From assembly GCF_040448305.1 (NCBI RefSeq), contig NZ_CP148752.1, positions 2,976,001 to 3,040,000 of the forward strand: a stretch of DNA of 64,000 nt, given 5' to 3'. The position numbers were made by a program, and so were the translations under genes. Source of the stretch: Pseudomonas fluorescens (GTDB lineage: Bacteria > Pseudomonadota > Gammaproteobacteria > Pseudomonadales > Pseudomonadaceae). The notes under the pieces are model-generated. The model was given only the letters and a program-made list of their open reading frames with translations. It was not told the DNA's origin and searched no databases. Below are positions 7,440-15,600 of the stretch, in pieces (the stretch's first letter is position 1; each line of letters opens with the position of its first letter).

Positions 7440-8669
7440 TCAGACAGGTTTTGTAGAGTTGATTAGCGCCAGTCGGTATAGATTCAGGATTCGGGCGCCC
7501 ATTGCGGATGGGGCAAAACGTTGCTCAACGTAGGCACGTAACCTGGCTGGATCAATACTCTGCGAATGGTGCCCAGCCAGCACTTCCTTGACTCGTGCGA
7601 TCAGCGCGGGCGTATCTTCTGGTGCAATCAGCAGTTCGGGTGTAATGCCGCACAGAATTTCCGTAAGGCCACCAACAGCAAAAGCCACTACAGGGACGCC
7701 GGTAGCCAGCGCTTCAATGCTGGCTCCCCCGAACTCTTCATACGCAGAAGGCATCACGATCAGACGGCAGGCCGCCATCGCCAAGGGCACTTCATGATTG
7801 GGGATGAAGCCCGTAACCGTCACCCAGTCCTGCAGTCCAGCCTTATCAATGGCGTGCCGCAACCGGTCCCGTTGCGTCCCGTCGCCGACGATCAACAACC
7901 CGCACTCTTGCTCGCGAAGGGCCTGAGCGAGCGGGATGAGATGTTGCCATCCCTTTTCTTTCGCGATACGGCCGACAAAGCCCACCGATTGCCGCCGCAG
8001 ATTATGACGTTCGCGGAACGCAGTTACTGCTTCTTGCTGGGGCGGCGCGAATTGAGTGGTGTCGACCAAGTCGTGAACGATCTCGATACGACGAGCATCG
8101 CGTGTGAGGTGGGAGGCGGTTCGTTGGGTCAGGGCGACTACCGCGAAGGCCGTGCCCACGGCCTTGCGTTCCAGCCACCGGGCCAGTCGGTGCTGAAGCA
8201 TGTCCAGCCAAGAATGCGGCGTGTAGACCGCGAGACGAGAGCAGTGCACTGTCAGGATCAACGGACGTCGTAGCAATCGAGGCGCTAAACAAGCGACCAG
8301 CAGCGCCGGAATTTGCCCGTCGAGGTGCGTATGGACGACATCGAAATCATGCTTATGCCCTTTTTGGAGCAGCGCAGACAGTGTTGCCACCGCCCACGAC
8401 TGCGTCAGCCCTATCAAGCCGCTGAATTCGGACCGTATCCGCGGCATGGGTAGTAGCATGCGCTCTACCCAGAGAAACGGATGCAACTGTCGCAGCTTAG
8501 GCAGTCCGGGAAAGCCGATGGTCATGACATGTTGATGGACACCTTCCTGAGCGAGCCAAACTGCCTGTCGCCAGGTCTGAACCTGCATGCCGCCTACCGA
8601 GTCGTAGGCGACTGGCCAGGAGTCAGCATCTGGATGATGGAAAAAGGGCGTCAGCTTCAGGACTTTCAT
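7440..8669 (-). CDS. btrM: GT4 glycosyltransferase, 2-deoxystreptamine N-acetylglucosaminyltransferase type
   Basis: A 409-residue GT-B glycosyltransferase. The N-terminus (MKVLKLTPFFHHPDADSWP, then DSVGGMQVQTWR and MTIGFPGLPKLR) closely follows, from memory, the first glycosyltransferases of 2-DOS antibiotics (BtrM, NeoM/Neo8, KanF). The C-terminal domain carries the GT4 signature: GFVGRIAKEKGW, LLIVGDGTQRDRL, and MPSAYEEFGGASIEALATG with the E-x7-E motif. Proposed reaction: transfer of GlcNAc from UDP-GlcNAc to O-4 of the aminocyclitol, giving the 2'-N-acetylparomamine-type intermediate that the PIG-L enzyme at 15597 would deacetylate. Cytosolic. Whether the donor is GlcNAc or glucose cannot be decided by eye, but the presence of the deacetylase favours GlcNAc. 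Confidence 0.85.
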   Translation of the reverse strand: MKVLKLTPFFHHPDADSWPVAYDSVGGMQVQTWRQAVWLAQEGVHQHVMTIGFPGLPKLRQLHPFLWVERMLLPMPRIRSEFSGLIGLTQSWAVATLSALLQKGHKHDFDVVHTHLDGQIPALLVACLAPRLLRRPLILTVHCSRLAVYTPHSWLDMLQHRLARWLERKAVGTAFAVVALTQRTASHLTRDARRIEIVHDLVDTTQFAPPQQEAVTAFRERHNLRRQSVGFVGRIAKEKGWQHLIPLAQALREQECGLLIVGDGTQRDRLRHAIDKAGLQDWVTVTGFIPNHEVPLAMAACRLIVMPSAYEEFGGASIEALATGVPVVAFAVGGLTEILCGITPELLIAPEDTPALIARVKEVLAGHHSQSIDPARLRAYVEQRFAPSAMGARILNLYRLALINSTKPV

Positions 8670-8862
8670 ACGAATCAGGCCTTTGATAAATGAATTAGGG
8701 CCGATGGCAGTTCAAGAGCGCAGAGGCGGGTGAGCGATAAGTGTGCCCGTCGCAATGCCCAGTGAGACGCTCAAGCAATACATCATGCGACGTCCTCAGC
8801 GATCCGGCCGGATGAGGTCACGTCGCGCGTCAGGACTCACGACGATTCCGATCACGTATCGG

Positions 8863-9138
8863 TCAGGTAATCATGTCGTCTGTCAGCTTGGCGTGCAGCA
8901 CACACGTCAACGCGTAGATGGAAAAAGATCGCTCGGCCGAGGTCAACATACCGGTCTGGATGTCGAGCGTTGCCTCCAGTCGGCTGAAGACCTGCTCCCA
9001 ATCGCGTGTATTCAGTTCAACCCTGTCGAGGGCCGTAACCTCTTCAGGCGGCGCGCCAATCACATTGCAGATTGTGTGAATGACAAGTTGGCGAATGAAG
9101 TGGGGTGTCATGAGTGTGGTCACTTTTTGATTGATCAT
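8863..9138 (-). CDS. 91-aa protein of unknown function, faintly acyl-carrier-like
   Basis: Lies three bases after the stop of the GMC oxidase gene on the same strand, so it is in that operon. The sequence (HTICNVIGAPPEEVTALDR, DWEQVFSRLEATLDIQTG, then SFSIYALTCVLHAKL) has the length and helical pattern of an acyl carrier protein. The position where the phosphopantetheine serine should follow Asp holds Trp (RDWEQ), so it could not be a conventional carrier. Butirosin uses a carrier protein (BtrI) for its side chain, but no acyl-ACP enzymes are seen here. It could instead be an accessory subunit of the oxidase. ATG 9138 lacks a strong ribosome site, consistent with translational coupling; ATG 9111 is an alternative. 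Confidence 0.6.
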   Translation of the reverse strand: MINQKVTTLMTPHFIRQLVIHTICNVIGAPPEEVTALDRVELNTRDWEQVFSRLEATLDIQTGMLTSAERSFSIYALTCVLHAKLTDDMIT

Positions 9139-9141
9139 CAG

Positions 9142-10737
9142 TTATCGAAAGGCTGCAGTGTTTACATGACCCGTTGCGTCGCGGGCGATTTGGCGAGCGA
9201 TTCTCAAGGCATTGGCCTGGATCGTCAGAGTGGGATTCACTCCACCGGGGTAGGGCATGTAACTGCCGTCTGCAACGTAGACGTTATCCAGCGAATGGAG
9301 CTTGCCATCCCGATCCACTACGGAAGTTCGCGGGTCATCACCCGCGCGGCAGGTGCCGTGTAGGTGAGTACTGCCCATTGCGAAGTTCGAGGCTTCATGT
9401 CGGATATCCCTCGCGCCAGCCGCTTTGAGCCAGTCGGCTGATCGCTTCACCATATAAGCGAGGCGTGCCAGATCCTGTGGGTTTGTCGTGTAGTCGATCA
9501 TGAGCCGCGGTAGGCCCCATGAATCCGTACTACTGGAGAGGCGGATCCGATTCCCTAGCGACGGGTGGTCAGAAATGATGGTTTCCACACGTAATACCAG
9601 ACCATCACCCTGTAGACGGCTCCAGTTATCGTGCTTGGCTTCGTAGATCAGCCCACCGACACCGGTCGGACAGCGTTCGTCCAGATAATGGTCAAGCGTG
9701 CAGACCGTCGAGAACGGCCCCCGATAACCTATTGGATGATCGTCGATTTGTTGCCGGTCTGCATGCACCACGCCCTGCGAATACTCGCTGAGTTTCATGC
9801 AAAGACCTCGACCGACTATATCGTGCTCATTGCCAAGCCCCATTGGCGCATGAGGTGTGACCGAACGCAGCAGTAACGCGGCCGTTTGAATTGCATTGCA
9901 GGCCAGCACAAAACGGTGTCCACGGATGAAACGAGTCTGACCAGTTGCGGTGTCCAGGCATTGAAGCGCGCTGGCGCGATTGCACTGTTCCTGTGTTAAT
10001 GCCATGGCCTTCACGCCGGTCAGCAGCAGCAGGTCGGGCATATCGGTCAAGGGGCGGAGCAGGGCGTTAACCACGTCGCGCTTGGCGCCGCGTGTGCACT
10101 GTACCGTGATACATAAGGAGCAGTGGTCGCACCGGCTGCGATCTATCGCTACAGGAGTTGGGCGGGGGGACAGACCGAGTCGGAGCGCCCCTTCCCAAAG
10201 ATGCTCCGCGGGCAGGCTCAAGGTATTAGGTGCCTGTGTTCGACTACACTCGAACCCAGCCTGGTCGATGGAAAGAATCGACTCTATCTCGTTGTAAAAA
10301 GGAACGAGATCGGAAGCGCCGATTGGCCATTTAACCGGTAATCCCTCGACACGAATGCGCTCACTGGGGTCGAAATCGAATTCGGTATACCTAAACGAGG
10401 CTCCGCCGTAGAACACCGTGCCGCCACCAAGATTGCGTGTGCTCCACGGCCATCCCTGCGAACTCCATCCTTGCGCGGCGTTGCCAGCCAATGCGTGCTC
10501 GGCCTGTGCATCAACATCAGAATTTATTGCACTGGTCTTGAGTCTCGCTCCTTCCTCCACCAATAGGGTACGGAGCCCGGCTCGAACAAAGGTGTCTGCA
10601 GCAACCGCACCAGCTGCTCCACTACCAATGATGACCACGTCGAAAGGATCATCCAACAGAGTGGTTGAGCGCAGCCCATGAACATGGGACTTACCGAGCG
10701 GGCGGTCTTCGACATGCTGCTCTAAGGAAGAAGTCAT
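9142..10737 (-). CDS. btrQ: FAD-dependent GMC oxidoreductase, paromamine 6'-oxidase type
   Basis: A 531-residue glucose-methanol-choline oxidoreductase. FAD-binding Rossmann motif VVIIGSGAAGAVAAD near residue 34, GMC signature NLGGGTVFYGGASFRY near 103, active-site region THLHGTCRAGDDP near 465, and C-terminal NPTLTIQANALR near 505. These blocks, with LCMKLSEYSQGVVHAD and GVGGLIYEAK, match my memory of the 6'-oxidases of neomycin and butirosin (NeoG/Neo11, BtrQ), which oxidise the 6'-hydroxyl of paromamine to the aldehyde for transamination. A Cys cluster (RCDHCSLCITVQCTRGAK) is also present. First gene of the minus-strand operon, divergent from the DOI synthase gene. It might also serve the missing inosamine oxidation, which is speculation. 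A GAGG lies about 13 bases before the ATG. Confidence 0.85.
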   Translation of the reverse strand: MTSSLEQHVEDRPLGKSHVHGLRSTTLLDDPFDVVIIGSGAAGAVAADTFVRAGLRTLLVEEGARLKTSAINSDVDAQAEHALAGNAAQGWSSQGWPWSTRNLGGGTVFYGGASFRYTEFDFDPSERIRVEGLPVKWPIGASDLVPFYNEIESILSIDQAGFECSRTQAPNTLSLPAEHLWEGALRLGLSPRPTPVAIDRSRCDHCSLCITVQCTRGAKRDVVNALLRPLTDMPDLLLLTGVKAMALTQEQCNRASALQCLDTATGQTRFIRGHRFVLACNAIQTAALLLRSVTPHAPMGLGNEHDIVGRGLCMKLSEYSQGVVHADRQQIDDHPIGYRGPFSTVCTLDHYLDERCPTGVGGLIYEAKHDNWSRLQGDGLVLRVETIISDHPSLGNRIRLSSSTDSWGLPRLMIDYTTNPQDLARLAYMVKRSADWLKAAGARDIRHEASNFAMGSTHLHGTCRAGDDPRTSVVDRDGKLHSLDNVYVADGSYMPYPGGVNPTLTIQANALRIARQIARDATGHVNTAAFR

Positions 10738-11250
10738 TGTTATATGTCATCCTCTGACGTGGTTACACGGAGGCGTGCGATGAAGTTATCTCGCTTTTCT
10801 ATTGAGTGAATAATCCGCGCTTTATATCAAATCAACTGTAGTCGCGTAGTTTCCCACCATGGGAGTAGTACGGTCCTGGCAAATATTGCACTTGGCTGAT
10901 TGCTGAAGAACAATCAATTGCCATCGATAAGAGTTGCCCCAGTTCGTCAAGGTTGAATTACCGTAGCAGAGAAACTGAGCTCTGAAAATTAAAAATTTCA
11001 AAATTTATTTATGTAAGAGTTAGGTGTAGTACGCGTCCTAGGACTCTGTAGTGCTTTTCAGATATTGCATATTGCATAAAAAAATTGTTGACGGAGCGGC
11101 AGCCTTAGTCGCATTTATATTCGCAGTGCTCACGCTCTGTTCGGTACGACGCACAAGGGATAGCGCAGTATCCCGTAGCCGTGTTGACTGGGGGAGTATC
11201 GATAAGCGTCATCTTGCTAGCAACGCTATTGCATACCTTGAGAGGTTCTT
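10738..11250. promoter_or_regulatory. AT-rich divergent intergenic region of the island
   Basis: About 513 bases separate the divergent GMC oxidase and DOI synthase genes. The stretch around 10970-11090 is strikingly AT-rich for this genome and must hold promoters for both operons. TTGACG at 11088 and TATATT at 11116 are suggestive but 22 bases apart, too far for a standard sigma-70 promoter, so I do not call one. A short open frame from 11051 overlaps the DOI synthase start and looks spurious. No regulator gene is encoded in the island. Confidence 0.6.
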
Positions 11251-12396
11251 ATGCGTAACTTGCAACTGCAGTTCGAAGATGAATACTATCCGGTTTTGAT
11301 TGGTGTTCGATGCCTGGATGAAATCATTTCGAATTTGTGTGAGGTCAGAGCCTCAAGCTATCACTTGATAAGCGATAGAACAGTCAGTCAATTGCATGCG
11401 GGCGTATTGTACGAGCAGCTTTCGACTCAAGCTCTTGCCAGCCTATGGGTTGTTGGCAACGGCGAATCGTTCAAATCCTTGGAGACTGTCGAGCATCTTG
11501 CACAACAAATGGTAGAAGCTGGCATCGACCGGGGTAGTGTGATTGTCGCCGTGGGTGGCGGTGTAGTAGGGAATCTCGCAGGATTAATAGCAGCATTACT
11601 GTTTCGCGGCATTCGTCTTGTACATGTGCCTACGACGTTGATTGCGGCAGCGGATTCAGTTGCCTCGCTCAAACAAGCAGTGAATCTTTCTGTGGGTAAA
11701 AATCTGATGGGTTGTTTTCACAAGCCCACAGCTGTTCTGATTGATCTCAACTTCCTGCGAACATTGCCGGCGGCGCAAATTCGGTCCGGTATGTACGAGA
11801 TCATCAAGAACGCATTGACCGTGGCCACCGAAAGCATTCCGCTGCTCGAAAGTGGATTGAAGTCGGACGCAAATTATTCCGATACAGAACTCATGGTCAT
11901 TGTCGAGGCAGGTTTGCTTGCAAAGCAAAAGGTGATGAAGGCCGACAAATGCGAACGCAAAGAGGCCCTGATATTCGAGTATGGCCATACGGTCGGCCAC
12001 GCTATTGAACTGGCGGCGGAGGGTCGTGTACCGCATGGTGAAGCCGTCGGCCTCGGAATGATCGTGGCAGCGGAAGTTGCCAGTCGCCTAGGGCGACTGA
12101 GCGAAGCAGATCAGAGTCTTCATCATCGGCTGCTTAGACGTAACGGACTGACAGTTAGGTTGCCGGCAGGAGTTACTGTTGCCGCGGTGATGTCGCTGCT
12201 GCGCACGGACAACAAGCGAGGTTACGTCTGCGCTCGTCCTGACCAAGTTGCCATGATCCTTCTTGATAGCTTGGGGGTTCCGGCCGGACCGGTCGGTAAA
12301 CCCTTGATACTGGTCGACGCTTCGCTAGTTCAGTCTTGCATTGAGGATTGCTTAATAGGGATCAAGGATGTTGCCGTCGAGGAAAGTCCTCAATGA
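11251..12396 (+). CDS. btrC: 2-deoxy-scyllo-inosose synthase
   Basis: A 381-residue sugar-phosphate cyclase of the dehydroquinate-synthase superfamily. Substrate would be glucose 6-phosphate, giving 2-deoxy-scyllo-inosose (NAD+ and divalent metal). The NAD loop VAVGGGVVGNLAGLIAALLF, HVPTTLIAAADSVASLKQAV, the block IFEYGHTVGHAIELA and TDNKRGY follow DOI synthases (BtrC) rather than AroB (which has GGKTGIN) or the 2-epi-5-epi-valiolone synthases. Metal ligands Glu183, His246 and His262 keep the spacing I recall for BtrC (184, 247, 263). Length fits the family. ATG 11251 follows GAGAGG. First gene of the plus-strand operon; it commits carbon to the 2-deoxystreptamine branch and is the best single marker for the cluster. 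Confidence 0.92.
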   Translation: MRNLQLQFEDEYYPVLIGVRCLDEIISNLCEVRASSYHLISDRTVSQLHAGVLYEQLSTQALASLWVVGNGESFKSLETVEHLAQQMVEAGIDRGSVIVAVGGGVVGNLAGLIAALLFRGIRLVHVPTTLIAAADSVASLKQAVNLSVGKNLMGCFHKPTAVLIDLNFLRTLPAAQIRSGMYEIIKNALTVATESIPLLESGLKSDANYSDTELMVIVEAGLLAKQKVMKADKCERKEALIFEYGHTVGHAIELAAEGRVPHGEAVGLGMIVAAEVASRLGRLSEADQSLHHRLLRRNGLTVRLPAGVTVAAVMSLLRTDNKRGYVCARPDQVAMILLDSLGVPAGPVGKPLILVDASLVQSCIEDCLIGIKDVAVEESPQ

Positions 12397-12494
12397 CAAG
12401 TGCGCTTTTTATGCCCTGGCCTATGGCGGGCCAACCGATCTCTAACTATGTCGAGGTTTCTTGATCGACGCGCCTATGGATCTCGATACGTGCG

Positions 12495-14351
12495 ATGACT
12501 ATGAACGATACTCTTGTTGACCAGTCTGCCCACGCGGTACCTATTGGACTGATGCGCATCGATATTGGGCGAGTACTGAGTCACCTACGTGCCGCAGCCG
12601 CCCCAGGAACCCTGGATCGATATCTGGTGACCTGCGCCAGCGTGCAATTCTGGGCCGACCTGCTTGCTGTGGCAAAACTGAACAGCGTGCTCGACGATAC
12701 AACGACGGAAGGACTCGAAGAGCAGCTTCGGCACGCCGAACTCGAAGCCGATTGCGTTGCACAGGTGATGCTGGGGCGGATTGTGGCCGCATCCGAAAGC
12801 ATCGATCAGATGGCCTCTGTGAGTGTCGGCCTCCATGTAAATTCATCACCCGATTCCCTCGCAAAGGTGCTCCACCTGCCAATGCCGGAGTGTTGCGGCT
12901 ACGACATTGCTGATCTGGCATTGATTGCTGGTGACGCTGATCGACTGACTGCGCAGGTGCACCTTGATCGGGCCTTCCTGATTGTCGGGATCCGCACCGG
13001 TGGAGCATATCTTGCTCCGCTATGGAAGGCAGTGCTGACCGGATTGGGCATTGTCGATGTGCACTGGTGTACGGTGCGACCGCAAGAAGGAAGCGCAACG
13101 TCTGATGGCTTGGAAACAGCTCGGGCTTGGATAGAGCACCGAATCTCCCCTGTGATCGTGGTGGTGGACGATCGTCCGGATACCGGGGCCACCATGGAAC
13201 GCGTAGCGGCACGGTTGCGCGAGCCCGGCGTCGATCTATGGTTCTCGAGCGTCGGAAAGCTCTGGCGTGGTCCCGCGGGTCATCCGAAGCCGACATACCC
13301 ACCGGCGCACATGATGCGCAACTCACGTGCACCACGGCTTTGGGAATGCTTGCTACCTGGTGAACAACCTGAATTTATCGCACGACTGCGGGATACAGCA
13401 GGCATACCTTCACTCCCAACCCAGGCGCGACTGCGCTTCCGGTGCCCACAAGGTGAGGTGCGTTACGGGTTCAGTCGGGCCTGGCTTCCGTGGAGCGACC
13501 CGCAGGTCTTGACCGGGCATCGGCCTTTGGTAAACCCACGCAAGACTCCGATCGAAATTCTTGGGCCGGATGGTGATGCACTATTACATCTGCGCTTCAT
13601 TGGTGAAGGTGTGTTCGGTCGTGCGGAGTTCGAGCGCGTGCGAGAGATGAGATCTACGGGCACCGCCTGGCTAGTTGACGGTTATGCAATTACGGTTGAC
13701 GTCGGGGCTACGCGAACCTTCCAGGAGCAGTTTCATGCCTCGAATCAGCCGAGGCGAGCCGACTTACTGCATCAAGCGGCGACATGGCTGGACGTCCTTG
13801 CATGGCAAACCATTGCGCATACTTATCACAGCCCCGTGGTAATGGCACTTGATCCGCGCTGGTCGGCAATGGCAGATACCATGCGAGTTTGCTGCGATTG
13901 CGATCCGCTGCAGGAGATATCTGGGCCACTGCGCGCGTTTCTAGCGGAGCCAGTACCGTGGCCGGGGCGGGCGGGCAGAGCGTTCCGTTCGTCACTGCGC
14001 TATGCCTGCGGTGGTTGGCATTGGCAGGTTGACCGACACGGAAGGCTTCATCGTTTTCAATTGGAAGCGAACTGGGGCGATATCAGCTTTCCCGAGCTGG
14101 AGGTGGCAGCTTTCATTCTCGAAAATCGCTTGGCGATCGAAGACGCTGGGCAGCTCGCATCATTGTGCGGTCTCGCCTGGTCGAGCGTCCGGGAGGGCTT
14201 GTCACTAGCTGCGCTGATGATCGCCGAATCCAGGCTGCGCAGCGTGAGAGTAACCAGCGACAGTGGTCGTATCACCCTCTGCGAAGATTTTCATCAATTG
14301 ATCAGGACAACTTCCGAGTTGGCCGAGATCGACACGCCTTCATGGAGGTGA
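12495..14351 (+). CDS. Phosphoribosyltransferase-domain protein, candidate O-ribosyltransferase (BtrL/Neo17-like)
   Basis: A 618-residue protein. Residues about 130-260 form a type I phosphoribosyltransferase domain: FLIVGIRTGGAYLAPLW at 161-177 and the PRPP-binding loop VIVVVDDRPDTGATM at 220-234. In the butirosin and neomycin pathways BtrL/Neo17 transfers 5-phosphoribose from PRPP to O-5 of neamine and a separate phosphatase (BtrP/Neo13) then gives ribostamycin. The setting makes the same role likely. The C-terminal half (about 320-618, including YACGGWHWQVDRHGRLHRF) matches nothing I can name; a coupled dephosphorylation or acceptor-binding role is only a guess. ATG 12495 (or 12501) has a weak ribosome site; 98 bases separate it from the DOI synthase. 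Its stop overlaps the ribosome site of the next gene. Confidence 0.75.
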   Translation: MTMNDTLVDQSAHAVPIGLMRIDIGRVLSHLRAAAAPGTLDRYLVTCASVQFWADLLAVAKLNSVLDDTTTEGLEEQLRHAELEADCVAQVMLGRIVAASESIDQMASVSVGLHVNSSPDSLAKVLHLPMPECCGYDIADLALIAGDADRLTAQVHLDRAFLIVGIRTGGAYLAPLWKAVLTGLGIVDVHWCTVRPQEGSATSDGLETARAWIEHRISPVIVVVDDRPDTGATMERVAARLREPGVDLWFSSVGKLWRGPAGHPKPTYPPAHMMRNSRAPRLWECLLPGEQPEFIARLRDTAGIPSLPTQARLRFRCPQGEVRYGFSRAWLPWSDPQVLTGHRPLVNPRKTPIEILGPDGDALLHLRFIGEGVFGRAEFERVREMRSTGTAWLVDGYAITVDVGATRTFQEQFHASNQPRRADLLHQAATWLDVLAWQTIAHTYHSPVVMALDPRWSAMADTMRVCCDCDPLQEISGPLRAFLAEPVPWPGRAGRAFRSSLRYACGGWHWQVDRHGRLHRFQLEANWGDISFPELEVAAFILENRLAIEDAGQLASLCGLAWSSVREGLSLAALMIAESRLRSVRVTSDSGRITLCEDFHQLIRTTSELAEIDTPSWR

Positions 14352-14352
14352 C

Positions 14353-15600
14353 ATGGACAGACCTCACCACATCGTTACCGACATCTACACCGCACAGCCT
14401 AGGCTGCGCGCCGTCAGTTCCAGTGGCGCCACGGTTACGCTCTCGGACGGTAAGCAGTATATCGATCTGATGAATGGCAAAGGCAGCGTCACGCTCGGGC
14501 ACCACCACCCCGCAGTGAATTCGGCGATTACGTGCCATTTACACCGCGGGCTGGCATCGGGAACCTGCTGGAGCAACCTGCATGAGGAGCTCACAAACCG
14601 GATTATCGACGACGTCGGAATGGACGAAGCACGGCTTGCCCTGTTCAGCACGGGGACGGAAGCCTGCCGGGCTGCCGTTCAGGTCGCGCGGCAATTCACG
14701 GGCCGGCACGTCATCGCGAGTGCGGGTTATCACGGCTGGGGCGATTACTGGGCCAGCAGCGACTACCTGCTGGAAGCCAATGCGAGTGGAGTCATTGACT
14801 TCTACTTCGTGCCAGAACTGCTGGAAGAGGTGCTCAAGCGGTATCGCGGACAAACAGCCTTGGTGATTTTGTCTCCCGACTACGTCCACCTGCAACCGGA
14901 CACACTGCGTCGACTGGCGCAGATCGCTGTGCGTGAGGGAGTGTTGCTGTGCTGCGATGACGTCAAGCAAGGCTACCGCTCGGTACCCGCCTCCCAATTT
15001 CCAAGGACGGTCGGCTTCCACGCAGATCTGTACACCTTCGCTAAAGGATTGGCGAATGGCCATCGAATATCGTGCCTGGTAGGCCGTTCAGATGTAATGG
15101 CCGCGGCGAAGGAATTTACCTATACCGCCTATTTTGACACGATCCCGATCGTGGCGGCGTTGGCCACACTGGACTACATGGACAGCCACGACGGTTACCA
15201 GCGATTGGTCCAGTGCGGAGCGACCCTGGCTGCCGAAATGCGCAACATCGTGCAACGCAGGGAGCTGCCGATAGAGATATACGGCGATGGTCCATTGCTG
15301 CAAATCGTGAGTGCCACCGAGGCTTTGGATCAGGCCCTGTACGCGAATTGCGCCATGGCGGGCCTACTTCTGTACGAAGGTGACAATCAAGCTGTCTCGC
15401 TCGCGACCAGCGACGTGCTTGACGAATTACTCGAACGTTTCGAGAAAGGGCTCACTGTCACTTCGCTATGGTTCGGACGAGGCGACCCCGCGTCGATCAG
15501 CCGGCAACGGCGCTTCCAGGCTGCCTTTCGCATGATAGACGGAGCCAACGATGTCGGTCCTGTCGAGGAAGCGATTCGTTGGATCAAGGAGGAGCGATGA
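14353..15600 (+). CDS. btrB: Class III PLP aminotransferase, neamine 6'-transaminase type
   Basis: A 415-residue fold-type I aminotransferase. Visible: MNGKGSVTLGHHHPAVN (N-terminal glycine/His block), LFSTGTEACRAAVQVAR for phosphate binding, LLCCDDVKQGYR with the PLP-ring Asp at 203, and LYTFAKGLANGHR with the Schiff-base Lys at 231. The pattern follows the 6'-transaminases of 2-DOS antibiotics (BtrB, NeoN/Neo18, KacL), which aminate the 6'-aldehyde made by the GMC oxidase and so convert paromamine to neamine. Starts two bases after the preceding stop with GGAGG upstream, and its stop overlaps the PIG-L start (ATGA), so the genes are tightly coupled. A second amination at another sugar is possible but no extra sugar genes are seen. 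Confidence 0.85.
   Translation: MDRPHHIVTDIYTAQPRLRAVSSSGATVTLSDGKQYIDLMNGKGSVTLGHHHPAVNSAITCHLHRGLASGTCWSNLHEELTNRIIDDVGMDEARLALFSTGTEACRAAVQVARQFTGRHVIASAGYHGWGDYWASSDYLLEANASGVIDFYFVPELLEEVLKRYRGQTALVILSPDYVHLQPDTLRRLAQIAVREGVLLCCDDVKQGYRSVPASQFPRTVGFHADLYTFAKGLANGHRISCLVGRSDVMAAAKEFTYTAYFDTIPIVAALATLDYMDSHDGYQRLVQCGATLAAEMRNIVQRRELPIEIYGDGPLLQIVSATEALDQALYANCAMAGLLLYEGDNQAVSLATSDVLDELLERFEKGLTVTSLWFGRGDPASISRQRRFQAAFRMIDGANDVGPVEEAIRWIKEER

Noticed and set aside
11088..11121. TTGACG and TATATT as a promoter for the DOI synthase operon.
   Set aside because: Spacing of 22 bases is too long for a sigma-70 promoter.
11051..11299. An 82-codon frame in the island promoter region.
   Set aside because: It overlaps the DOI synthase start, has no family and odd composition.
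11251..12396. Annotation as 3-dehydroquinate synthase (AroB) or 2-epi-5-epi-valiolone synthase.
   Set aside because: AroB-type GGKTGIN and valiolone-synthase signatures are absent; the KQAVNLSVGKN and TDNKRGY blocks fit DOI synthase.
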